DNA from: Amphibalanus amphitrite
Lineage: Eukaryota; Arthropoda; Thecostraca; Balanomorpha; Balanidae
Length of the DNA: 64,000 nt
Direction of reading: 5' to 3'
NCBI RefSeq assembly: GCF_019059575.1
Contig: NW_024882908.1
Span: forward strand, 1 to 64,000
Shown here: positions 24,696 through 36,200 of the stretch, one piece after another
Numbering within the stretch: the first letter of the stretch is position 1
Layout: each line of letters opens with the position of its first letter
The notes under the pieces: generated by a model
Told to the model about the DNA's origin: nothing
Databases searched by the model: none
The model's input: only the letters and a program-made list of their open reading frames with translations
Program-made: the position numbers and the translations under genes

Positions 24696-25042
24696 CTGTC
24701 TGCTACTATTTACTAATGCATTAGGCTAAAAGTGAGGTAACTATATCTACTTCTGGTTTTTTAAGTCGGTCGACCCGCCTCCCCCCCCCCCCCAGTAAAA
24801 AATCCGTGGCGACGCTCCTATATAGGTGGGTTTCACTAACTAAAACTACTGAGCCGAGTGACTTACGATAAAACTTCATCTTATAAACGACGAAGATCAA
24901 ATGTCATTTTTTGATCTCGACATACTCGCTCCCTACCCCCCCCCCCCCCCCGGTCGTCAGAATTCATTCACCAGACCTGGTATGTCGGCCGACTGGTGAC
25001 CCCCCCCAAAACGACCCCCTAGATCCGCCCTTGGCCCCTCAC

Positions 25043-26915
25043 TTGCCAGTTATTAGCTGGTTTGTTCAATCATCCAAACAGAAATATCAATACATAGGTG
25101 AACATAAGTATGGATAGTTGCCTTTTCAATGACTGACCCAGTGGCATGTATCTTTGTGACACTGTAAATGGGCATAATGTATGTGATAGGTGTTTGTGTG
25201 GCCATTCTGCTAGCATTCTTGTGTTCTGAATCTTGATTAGCAGGTCCATGTGTCATTTATAATTATTCTCACTTGCCCTTAAAGGCCAATTACAGTAATT
25301 TGAGCTCTATAGATGACAGGTGAAACTAAGTTATTACTTATTGATAAATCTGACACTCGTCACTCAGTGTTAGTCCTCATCCATTCGATAAGCTATCTTT
25401 CAGCCAAAAGGCAAGGATAGGTTTTCCCAGGCAGTCTAGTATCTCAGCAACTTTTCTGTTCAACTAAAGGCGATGAGTTAGTGGCTGTGTGCTCATAGAG
25501 TCTCAGTCTACAACTAGATCTAGCAGGATTTCATTGTTTTTTAAGGCAATTAATGTATGAGCCAGATTAGTCTGGCTGTACTGGTACCTAGTTCTTTGAC
25601 TTGATGCTTGTGCTGTATTACCTACTTTATATGGCCTTATGCACTTCAGGATTGACTTGATCATTGTGGGAAAGCTTCCTGCTCAGGATTTTCTTATGAT
25701 ATTTGATAGGAAGTGTTAATACATAAGGCTACTGTATAATTAAAACATAAATTTGTATGTATTTTCTCCATGATCTACACTCCACCTTTTGTCCTTCCTA
25801 TTTATCATGAAGGCATTATCTTAAGAAAAGCCTCAGAAATATTTTAAGGAGGATTATTTAATTACTATCAGGGAGCCATGTGATCAATGCTGCTATGATA
25901 ACACTCAAGATCACCAAAATGCATATCCCACAGATCATGCCACAAACAATAATTATCAGTTGATGTTGGCACCAATTTCTAGCTAAGTTGCATTGTGCTA
26001 GCAACAGCGTTACAGAATTACCTTTACTTTTGGGGAAATCCAGAGGAATATATTTATCTACATCACTGGAAGGAAGGAATAGTTATTATTGCAAGGCATA
26101 GTTGGTAGCAAAGTTTTGTCACTTATATCAATTTTAGAAGGTGTGATAATGGTATTTTGACCTCATGATGCAGATAAACATGATAAATGTAGCTTTATCA
26201 CCAGGAGCTGTTGATACATACCTAATGTCAAATAGGCACCTTCATTTCTTTTATATTCATGCATACATTCTAACTGCGACACTTTTGCTTGTCAGTTGTC
26301 AGGGTACAATGGTTCATTAGAACATGTCTAGAACATGTTAAGTTCATGACATTTGATATTGCAGTTAATCATCATTCACCAGAAATGACCAAAATAATTC
26401 CATCCGCGGTGCCCTTAGCTCATGTGGATGTCGCCGCTGACGGAACTGTGCTTCCGATGCGGCGCCCGAAAACTGGCCGGCGCGTCTTCAGCCCAATCCT
26501 TCTGCGGTCGTCAGTGTCGATCTGTCGTATATGGCCATTCCATTATGAACGGGAGCGCTCCGATGGCGGTCCGTTTTTGCCCGTGGCGCCCCGCTGTGAG
26601 GCGATGGCCAGGCCGTGTCACAGGAGGTTGGACTTGGGATGGTCAGCCGGCGGAGGATCGACTGTCTGTTTGATTACTGACCTACGAAGGTCGTTCTTGG
26701 CTATCGACCGTGCTCGAGTCGAAACGGAGGATTCCGAGGTGATAACGTGCCGACGGCCGATTCATTCGGCAGCTGTGTGCAAAAGAAGCACTCGGGTAAC
26801 TTGCAGCATGACAGGTCGATTTAGCGATTGTGTTTTGTAACCAATGTTTATTTTAAGGGCTCTGCAGCGAGCAATTTTGATGGTTCAGCTGAAACCATTG
26901 GTGTGGCTAAAATAA
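25043..26915. other. AT-rich intergenic DNA, then a short GC-rich block; no gene seen
   Basis: 25043-26390 is AT-rich with no feature. 26400-26800 is GC-richer and open in two plus-strand frames, but the translations (for example one with a CFRCG..FCGRQC cysteine pattern) match nothing I recognise. Confidence 0.4.
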
Positions 26916-27117
26916 GTATTCTTAACAAGTGGTGCGGAAACTCGGGGAGCTCACTATGGCAGAGCTGGCCCGCATGAAGAGAGTGAGATCGGCGGCTAAA
27001 GGATGGCTATCCAGAACCGCTGAGAAAGTTGAGAGTGCACTTTCACCCAAGAGAGAGGAGCCACTGCCTCAAAGTGACCCCTCTCTCCCGGGTTTCGGCA
27101 CCACTTGTTAAGAATAC
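26916..27117 (+). mobile_element. Possible scrap of an LTR-type element
   Basis: A ~60-codon frame with a basic, gag-leader-like composition (AAKGWLSRTAEKVESAL) lies between 35-bp inverted arms (26916-26950 and 27083-27117). The arms carry TGGTGCGGAAAC, similar to a primer-binding region. It is far too short to be a whole element and is a fossil fragment at most. The family (possibly BEL/Pao) is a guess. Confidence 0.25.
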
Positions 27118-29264
27118 AAACTCCAAACGAATTATTCTGTCCCTCTCAAACTTGGACTAAGCGGAGAAAAACAACACACGTCCGCACGAGTCGCCATGTC
27201 CAGGCCATATATTGCCAATATTCCCAATGTAAACAAAACAAACGTCGCACAAAACCGGCGCAGCGCTTTAGCCGCAAGAAAAAAGGAAGAAACCGGGCGA
27301 AGGTCCCGGATGTCGACTAAACTGCTGACAGTTAAATCCACAACAATAAGTATCTGTAGGCACCCGATACTCTTCGCTCATGGAAACTAATTGCTAGTAA
27401 TTAACGTTCTGCTGACTGATCAACCTTGTTTTATTTTGTTTGATAATTACCCAATGCCATCGTTCGTATTTGCGCAGCTTGTGGATGCCACTACGCCGCT
27501 ACTGTCAGAGGATGAAGCCTGGAAGTCGCCCTTCAGACACACTCAGTTCATTCATATTTACTGCTTTTCACACATTGAGCAACGTTATCCAGCATATTGT
27601 CTTCATTCCACGCCAGTGCAGTGGTTGATTGTCGAAAATCTAAGCTGTTGTTTGAACATTTCACCTCCCTATCTATTTGTCTTGATAGTATCGGGTTGCG
27701 TTCATGTTGCGTGCATCGCAGGACCGTAGCAACTTGCAGCCTACATAACTGGTGCACAAACCCATATCCGGCGACTACATCCGGTGGGATGCTGCCCCGG
27801 GCCAGCTTTGAGGTCTGTTTCAACTCTGAGACGCACGCTCCGGCTGCGTCGCTCACATGATAGTGATGCAAACCTCACTCGTGCCTCCGAAGGTGCGCAG
27901 AAGGTCGGGCCTGGGAGGGCGGGCGCTGTGTCCATGAGCTGAGCCCGAGGTTCATGTTTGCATTGTCGTTCATGAGTTGATTCGTTGGTTCATGAACTGA
28001 GCCAAAGCTCCATGAGCCGAGTCCCTAGCTCTTGAGATGAGTCCCTCGCTCATGAGCTGAGTTTCTGGCTCGTGAGCCGAGTCCCTGGCTCATGATCTGG
28101 GCATGGTCAATGAGCCATGGTCAATGGGCATTGCGTTATGAGTAGCTACTAGCTTCGTCGATTGGTCTGGTGTGGTTGGAGTCCGACGAAGCCTTGCGGC
28201 GAAAAGTTTGGCTTCACAAGGATCATTTATCCACTGCCACCAAAGCAAGGTTACGCACAGGAAGGGAGATTATGAGTTGCTACGCAAACTATCAACATGT
28301 CTTGACAGTTCGATAGCGTGGAAATTAGCACACTATGCTGAAATTGCTGATAGACGGGATTTGCTGAATAGATAGCTATCATCGAACGGCGCTAATTTTA
28401 AACTATCATGCCTGGTTGATGCCTACTCGTGGGATCTCACCATTCATTTACAGTTGATTAGGGCGCTGAAAGCAAGCGATAGCTGAAGTAGGAAATCGAT
28501 AGTACAAAAGACGTAACAAAGCGCAATGACTGCACCCCCAATAAGCCCCGGACGGGCTCTCGTTCCGGCACTGTTCCGGGCTGTCCGGCCCCGGTAGGGT
28601 CCCGTGGCGCCGGTGGCCGCGCGCCGTGCACCGTTATCTCAGTGTGCGGCGCTGTGAGAGGTGCCTCAGCTGGGCTCGTGCCGGCGCACCGGCCCCGCCC
28701 CTCTCCTCCCTCCCCTCCCCTCCCTCCGGCCACACGCGGCGGAGGCGGGCACCTGCGGCCGACGGCAGCCCAGGTGTGCCCGCCGAGCAGTCGAGCGGCA
28801 GCGACTGCCTCCGTGGGAGTAAGGACAGTAGAGTAGCGCCGATGACGCGCGATTCACGCTCGTAGTTCGGCCCCGCGGGCGACTTTGGCTGCCGTGCCAG
28901 TACCGGACGCCGCCGGAACGACGGAACTGCGAGCGCTTCCGGTCAGGGCCCCGGGCGGCCGAGTGTGGGGAGGGGAAGGGGCGGGGGAACTGTTTGCTAG
29001 CGTGTGTAGCGTGAGGGGATTGTGGTGTCTGGGTTTTAGGGTAAATGAGTAAATTAAACCGGCGACGAAGCGCTACAAGTGACACGCCAGCTTCCGGCTG
29101 CATTATTTTCACCTGAAGTCCAAAGCCGACTTGAAACAATCGATCGATAGCTTCATGCAGCCTTCATGCTTTTACAGCTAAGGGTAAACTGCGTTGACAT
29201 GTCACGTCCTGCCCGCTTCCTGGCTGTGACCTTTTTTGACCCCGACTACGCCCGAGACACTTCG
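27118..29264. other. Intergenic, with a small minisatellite and a CpG-rich block
   Basis: 27934-28110 is a minisatellite (listed separately). 28520-28990 is GC- and CpG-rich, with CCGCCCCTCTCCTCC-type tracts, and could be an upstream promoter island for CECR2. No coding exon is supported. Confidence 0.35.
27934..28110. repeat. Minisatellite, ~26 bp unit CTCATGAGCTGAGTCCCTGG
   Basis: About six to seven degenerate tandem units containing the palindrome TCATGA followed by GCYGAGTCCCTGGCT. Confidence 0.75.
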
Positions 29265-29667
29265 GGGCCCTGTTTCACCGGTGATAGCAGCAAGCTACTA
29301 TCAAATTGCGCGAGCTGACGTAATGTGATGACGTCATACTGCTGACGTAAGGGGCAATTCTGGCGCACGATTGCCGCAATATTGTTTTACGTCATCAGCT
29401 AAATGTTCGAAGTTAATGTCCAAATTTTTCCTAAACCCAACTTCTTTTAAATACATCATATTGAAAAAATATATATCAAAAATATATATACTATCATGAC
29501 TGCGTAAACTCTTACTTTTAGGCTCATACGTCACTTAATGCCGCCGCCAAGGTCGCGGCAATCGTGCGCCGGAACTACCCATTACGACAACAGTATGGCG
29601 TCACGACATGACGTCAGCTCGCGAAACGTGATAGCAGCTTGCTGCTATCACCGGTGAAACAGGGCCC
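29265..29667. mobile_element. 403-bp MITE with ~115-bp inverted arms
   Basis: The left arm GGGCCCTGTTTCACCGGTGA.. is matched by its near-complement ending at 29667, and the similarity continues inward through GCGAGCTGACGT and GGCGCACGATTGCCGC. The core is AT-rich and has no frame. Flanks share only CGG if the end base is shared, so the target duplication is unclear. It lies just upstream of the putative CECR2 promoter. Confidence 0.75.
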
Positions 29668-29689
29668 GGATATCGCCCGGGCCTCCGCC

Positions 29690-29860
29690 GCGCTCCGTCC
29701 TGATTGGCTGTTACGGGACGGTGGGCGGGGCGTCGTACGCTCATGGGCTCAGCTGTGCGTGGCAACAGGAAGCACCTGCGGGCTACTGGGACTGGGTGGG
29801 CGCTGACATGCGTGTTTTCGCGGCGCGGGGTGGATGGTTGTCTGCATTGGCGGTGAAAGA
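29690..29860 (+). promoter_or_regulatory. Putative CECR2 promoter (CCAAT and GC boxes)
   Basis: A short CpG-rich segment has an inverted CCAAT box (TGATTGGCTG at 29701-29710) and a GC box (GGGCGGGGC at 29723-29731), some 480 bp before the first recognised CECR2 exon. The motifs are seen; promoter function is inferred from position. The missing first exon probably starts between here and about 30150. Confidence 0.4.
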
Positions 29861-30199
29861 TCCATCGGATGGAAATAATTAAGTAGCGGAGTTAAAGTGA
29901 GCTTTGGGACATTTTCAGTAAGGTAATGAAAATTGATGAAAAAGTGTTAAATTGCGTTAGTGCGTCTTACTGACTTCAGCCCCTAATTTACTGACGAAAT
30001 CTTTTTCCTTTGCCATGACGCATCAGTTCGCAAGTGTTGAACGTTCCATTTTTCCCTCTGTCGACTGTTTTGCTATAGACGAAAGATTGTTTGCTGTAAG
30101 CAAACGTTTATTAAATACCTGTTGTCGCCCTGTGTGTGTGCTCTAGGAAGTATGTTTATGGGAATTGTTGTCTTGACGCATTTTCTCTGTTCTTTTCAG

Positions 30200-30288
30200 A
30201 TCTCCAAACGTGGTGGGAGATTCCGAGTATTGCCCATTTTTGTTCCTTGTTTCGGGCAGCTTTCAACCTCCTTGATTTTGATATAGAG
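30200..30288 (+). CDS. CECR2: CECR2 exon: start of DDT domain
   Basis: An 89-bp exon after the acceptor TTCTTTTCAG and before the donor GTAAGT. It encodes [20 protein letters not shown] and continues to LLDFDIE, almost the same as human [26 protein letters not shown]. It is AT-richer than the other exons and stands 7.4 kb from the next, so it is easily missed. It ends on a whole codon, matching the phase-0 start of the exon at 37645. Confidence 0.9.
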
Positions 30289-33200
30289 GTAAGTTTATGA
30301 TCACTAATCGCTATTGGTTCATCATGTTGGCGCGAGTCAGCTTGTCAGGATGGCTAGTTTCCATACCGTAAAGTGGGGCTATTTGAGACAGTGGGGCTAT
30401 TTGAGACAGTATTTAAAATCGCTATAAAATGAAGATCGTTTGATTTTTGTGTGATATTTTTGCTCAGGGAGGTGTGGAATCGAGCAGTAAATCGCCTGAG
30501 CAAAAAATTAAGCATAAATTTTAAGTGGTTTTTATTTTATAGCAATTTTAAATACTGTCTCAAATAGCCCCACTGTCTCAAATAGCCCCACCTTACGGTA
30601 CTTATGTTGTTACGGAGCGAGCGAAGCGAGCGGAGTCTTTCCTTAGATTAACGGAAATTTCTGAGTATTAGCGACCGGCCGGCCGTGCGGACGCTTTTGC
30701 GAGGCTTATATCTCAGCAACCACTTGACCGATTTACATGCGGTAATTTTTGTAGGGTAGCTTCATTCCTTCTGCCAAGTATTGGACTATTCCCGATGCAT
30801 GTGGGTGACCCCTTATGCGCGTGCCACGTGCAAAACGAAGAGGTGTCAGTTTTGTAATTGTTGCAATATCTCTGTAACTACTGGGCCGATTGCGCTGAAA
30901 GTTGGTATGTAGGTAGGCACCCACTAGGCAATGCCTATCCATGTGCCAGAGTTTGGGTGCTGCTGCACGTGCGCACGTGCAGGGATCGTTTCCAGATCTC
31001 GAGAACGGCTCGATCGATTGCGCTCAAATTTGGTACACAGTTAGGGACCGGTTAGTAAGGTGCGGTGCAAAAGTCAGTCGGAACCCATTTTGCACGTGCG
31101 CACGTGCAGGGTGTCGCTTCCAGATCTCGAGAACGGCTGGGCCGATTGCGCTCAAATTTGGCACATCGCTAGAGAGTAGACCGGTTAGTAGGGTGCCGTG
31201 CACAAGTCAGTTTGAGGTACCCCCTCGCAATTTTGCACGTGCAAGGCCCACCCTCTCGTTCGCTCCGTTAGTCGCCCCAAAAGGCGTTATACTGGTATTT
31301 ACTTATTTTGTGTACTTATTTTGTGTGCTTATTTTGTGTACTTGTTTTGTATGTACTTATTGTGTGTACTTATTTTGTGCGATTAGACTCGTAAGGCACC
31401 TGAGGGTATGTGATGGTAGGGATTTGCACAGGTGATCTGACTAACTGGTTGGTGGGGTCTGTCGTTCCTTCGCCATTTATAAGAGGTCCGTTGGACCCCC
31501 CCCTTGCCGTTTGGCCCCTGATCGAGCTAGAGCTGTGCGGAAAAAACGAGCGTGTTGCCCATGACGAGAGGAAGCTGATGCTACCCAATTTTAAGGTCCT
31601 AGGTCATTCGTTGACCTTCCAGATCAGGTCAATGACCCAAAAATCGGGGAAAATCGGGCCCTGTCAGAGCTTCGTGAAGTGTGGCTGGTATGGGGTTATT
31701 CGGGGTACCTGACCACGAATATCATATTAGTTTTGATTACAGATGCTGTATTTAGGCCCGGTTGGATCAGGTCAGGTCAGGTCAACCAGTAGGGGTCCTG
31801 CCGGGTATTCGTAGTAGGAGCCAACCGCCTCTGACAGCTTCGTAACCTGTTACTAAGGCACCAAAAGTACTTCGTCAATGTTCAAATGGTTGATTAATTC
31901 GAATTCAGCTCCAAAAGCTAGCTTAGAAACATGTAAAACTTGTCAAAGTAAACCGAAAAGGCCAGTGACTTGACCTGACCTTCAGGAGACCTTGACACCC
32001 ACCCCAATGCATGGAACCACCATCATATCACATGTTTGAACGCTTGAAACCACGAAGACTGCAAACGCGCGCGAGCCGACATACGCCGCATCGCGATTCC
32101 GGCCAAACATGGTCTCGAGAAATAGAGTCATAGGTCAAAGGTCATTTGGGTCAGGGTCATGAAATTTTCAGGGTATGTGTAAAATTGATTAAGTCGAGGG
32201 TACTGTAAATATCTTCGTGATCGGCCGTTTTTATGCGAGTTATTCGCGAAAAACCGAGGGGGTCAGTTAACCCCCCCCCCCTATACGGGCGAGGGTAACC
32301 CCCCTCTATACCCCCTCACGCCGTCCCATTAGAAGCACTCCTTGTGCTTCTAATGGGACGGCGTCGTAAAACAATTAGGTAGCACGATATGTCGTGATCT
32401 CTTTTCTTATGCGTATGCATAGTGGCGTTGATGCACTTGTATCATTCTTGGTAGACATTCTTGGCATTTTCGTGACCGTGAATTTCTAGGACCGTTGTTT
32501 GGTCTAACTTTGGGCCGTGTGGGTAACTTTGTTCCACGAGGAAAAAAATGGCTAAATTTTAATCAGCTTAATACCTATGCGCGAGAAATGGCATTTTTGG
32601 GCCGGAACCAATGAAGTAGTCAATGATAAACCCAGGGACACAAAAAATACGTCATCATGTCGATTTTGGATTTTCTAGATTTTTTTGGGTGAAGCTCCTT
32701 TTTTTCACCCAATATTAAGGTTTAGGTAGGTCCCTGTACGGGGCTCAGATGCTACCAGCCGAATCGACTTTTGCAATTTGCCTGAATAGGACATCATGTG
32801 AACTTTGCATTCGACTATTGGTAATTTATTTTCCTCAAACATTTTTTTTTTTAAATTTGGGGGTGGTCAATGTTTATACATATTTTTTGCCGTTAATTCA
32901 ATAACTTTGGGCCACCCGCAGGAAGGGTACACCATATGATGAAGACACCATATGACACCATATGATGAAGAGGGTCGTCGTGTCGTTCGTTGTGTTCCGT
33001 GCCTTTTATTGTGTGTGGTTCGTCGCGTCGTTGGTTGTGCGTAAATGTCCCAGCGGGATACGTAAGCGACCTACAGTCATGATGGTGTGCATCATCCCGT
33101 GACTATGTTTGTACAGTGTGTCTAAAAAGAATGTACCGTCGCCACCACGTGGCGCTGGTGTCGCGAGCCGGTAGTTGGCTGAATCCGCACCAGACCACAC

Positions 33201-36200
33201 ATTCCCAGGCGCTAGGTGACAGCTGCGCAGCGGCCGGTAGTAGCGTAAGCCCGAACCTTCGTGACACGACCCCGGGGGGGGGGGGAGTGAGGGGAGCGGG
33301 CGGGGCAGCGCGTGTAGGGAGGGGTGCTCCAGCAAGCTGGCAGTTGTCGCGGCCAAAGGTCAAGGGGTCACACACCAAGCGAACGGACGCTGATGTGGGT
33401 TCGTGGGGATCATGAACTTGTGTGTGGTAGGTGCGTCTTGCGATGCACGGGTGATACGCCAGGTTTAAGCCAAAGGATTCAGGGGAGAGCTGAAGAAAAC
33501 ACCTGGTCAACTACGGCGAATAATAGTGCTGAAAAATGGAAAGTATGGGTCAATGCAAGCCTTCATGACTATAAACAACTTTCTGATGACGCAAAGGCCA
33601 GCATTGAATAACGATATCCGGATCGAAATTAGCAATGATTTATAATTAAATGCCGAACTAATAGCGCTGCAAAGTAAATTGTCAAGTCGATTTATACCCA
33701 CTTGGATTAAACTATCCTAAATAAAATTGTTAATTAACTTTCTAACACTGACGTTCTTTATCATACGATAAGTATGGGGTTAACCAAGATTCAGCATCTT
33801 CCGCGTTCAAACAATCACCTGTAAGGCTAGAACATTAATGGCCAGGTAAAAACATGGTCGGGATTTGATTAACCGGATTATAAGTCGATTTTTTTAGTCG
33901 GGATTTGATAAGTCAGATTTTTTTACGCCAACCGCATTTTTAAGACAAGTCAGGTCACTGATATATGACGTCATAAATGAGCAGTCCTAAAATGAACTGT
34001 GTGAAACTGTCCTAAACTGTCCTCAACATTTTAGGACTGTGTGCACGCTCCTAAAATGTTCAACTTCGCTACACCCTCAGTGCAGAGCTTTCATAGGGAG
34101 ATGAAACTTACAGGATCTTATAGTATGATCGAGAGTCTCACAACTTGTATAAATGTATATCTCGGATTTTCTGAAGGGTCGCCTGAGATCAGGTCAGTCT
34201 CTCACCATTAAAAGTCAGGGGAATATGGAAATTGCTAGTTTGGTCCGGAAATGATATACAACTATCTCAAATTTTCAAGCACACGGAATCGTGATTTCAT
34301 GCGCTCCTTGCAAGGTCTGATGCTTTAATTTTGCTTTGTTGATCTTGCGTGACGTCATTTATCACGTAACCAAGGGTATCAGTTTTTCGTCAATAACTCC
34401 CGATCAACTAAAGCTAGCGAGTCGATAAAGCCACTAATGGACATGAAAAGACCTGCCGAATCGATTGATATGCAATATGACCTTCTTTGACCAGCTTCGT
34501 GACCTGACGGGCTGTGACCTGACCTTGACCCGAGGTTAACACCTTAACTCTCGCCCATATTGGTGTTTTTCCAGCCGCAAACGTATAAGGGGGGGGGGGG
34601 GTCCGTTGGACCCTCCCTTGCCGTTTCGCCCCTGATCGAGCTAGAGCTTCGCGGAAAAAACGAGCGTGTTGGCCGTGACGAGAGGAAGTCGATGATACCC
34701 AATTTTAAGGTCCTAGGTCATCGGTTGACTTTCCAGGTCAGGTCAATGACCCAAAAGTCGGGAAAATCGGGTCTGTTAGAAAGTCGTAAAGCGTGGCTGC
34801 TATGGGGTTTTCGGGGTGCTGATCACGAATATCATGTTAGTTTTGATCACAGATGATGTCTTCATGCATTTAGGCCAGGTCGGGTCAGGTCAGGTCAGGT
34901 CAACCAGTAAGGGTATTCGTAGTAGGTGGCAACCGCCTCTGACAGCTTCGCAACATGTTACGAGGGCACCAAAACTACTTCGTAAATGTTCATATGGCTG
35001 CTAAATTCGAATTCAGCTCCTAAAACTGGCCTAGAAACATGTAAAACTCGAAAAAGTGAACCGAGGTCATCAAAGGTCAATGACCTGACCTGACTTTCCG
35101 GTGACCTTGACACCCACCCTAATGCATGGAAGCAACATCATATCCCATGTTTGAACGCTTAAAACCACGAAAAAGACTGCAAACGCGCCGCTAATGCGAG
35201 CCGACATACGCCGAATCGCGATTCCGGCCAAACATGGTCTCGAAAAGTAGGTCGCAGGTCAAAGGTCATTAAGGTCAGGGTCATGACAGTTTCAGGGTGG
35301 ATGTAAAATTGATTAACGCGAGGGTAACGAAAGTTTAATCGCGATCGGCCGCTTTTTACGCGAGTTATTCGCGAAAAACCGAGGGAGGGGGGTCCGTTCG
35401 ACCCCCCCCCCCTATACGGGCGAGGGTTAAGTTGATCTCACCCGAAGAAAAAGTGTACCATTCGACACGCCTGAGCTAGACAAACACGATGCTGCTAAAA
35501 TCGCGGATCTGCGATCATTTTTAGCGAAGTTATTTACCAAAAACCGAACCTGTGCCTTGGGCCACTTGACCTGACATCCGAAGTCATCGGCTGACCCTGG
35601 TCCTTAAATCGGAGACCAATCGCTGCATTTCGTAACGACGCACACGATCGTTTCTTTCGTGAGGCTCTAGCTCAATTAGGGGCGAATCGGCGAAGGGGGT
35701 TGTTTCCTCACTTCCAACCCCCCAACGTCCCTCGGTATTCAGAAAACCTGAAGGTCCGGTGAGGGTTAAAACGTTTCTCCTGAACGAGGAAGAAATGTAG
35801 AAGTCAAAGCTCTATAGACGTCCTGTAAAAGTGGCCATAATAATAAATTCGTTAGAAATAAGATGCTTTTTAAACGACTTCCTCATATAAAATCGGGTGC
35901 TGGGACCAATCTTATAAACGCTTTAGAATGGACAGGGCGTCACTGGCTAAAGTTTGGGTGCAGAAAACGGCTATTACCTAAATGCAAAATGGTTTTCATG
36001 CATTTCAGTCAATTGTATATTGTCGGTCCCAGTGGCCGAGCTAAAAAAAAAAAAAATCGGTAGTGTTTTGCATCTTTTACGCCCTAAGAAACTACACCAT
36101 CTATCGAAGTGGGCGGGCTTATTTGAATGGGAGGGCGCATTATGCACGAATCGAACTGCTTTCGTTTATTTTGGACTGTATTTTACCACATCCACTGCTG

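Larger units (their letters stand above)
23129..25033. mobile_element. Non-autonomous hAT-type transposon with 8-bp target duplication
   Basis: The left end CACTGGCGGATCC (23129) and right end GATCCGCCCTTG (to 25033) are degenerate copies of the CAGTGGCGGATCC terminus common in animal hAT elements. They are flanked by an exact 8-bp direct repeat GCCCCTCA at 23121-23128 and 25034-25041, the length expected of hAT. Poly-G/poly-C runs lie just inside both ends. The interior has no transposase. It holds a further hAT-type end at 23368 (CAGGGGATGATCC), a GGCCCTC minisatellite and a ~185-bp tandem repeat, so it is a composite. Confidence 0.75.
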
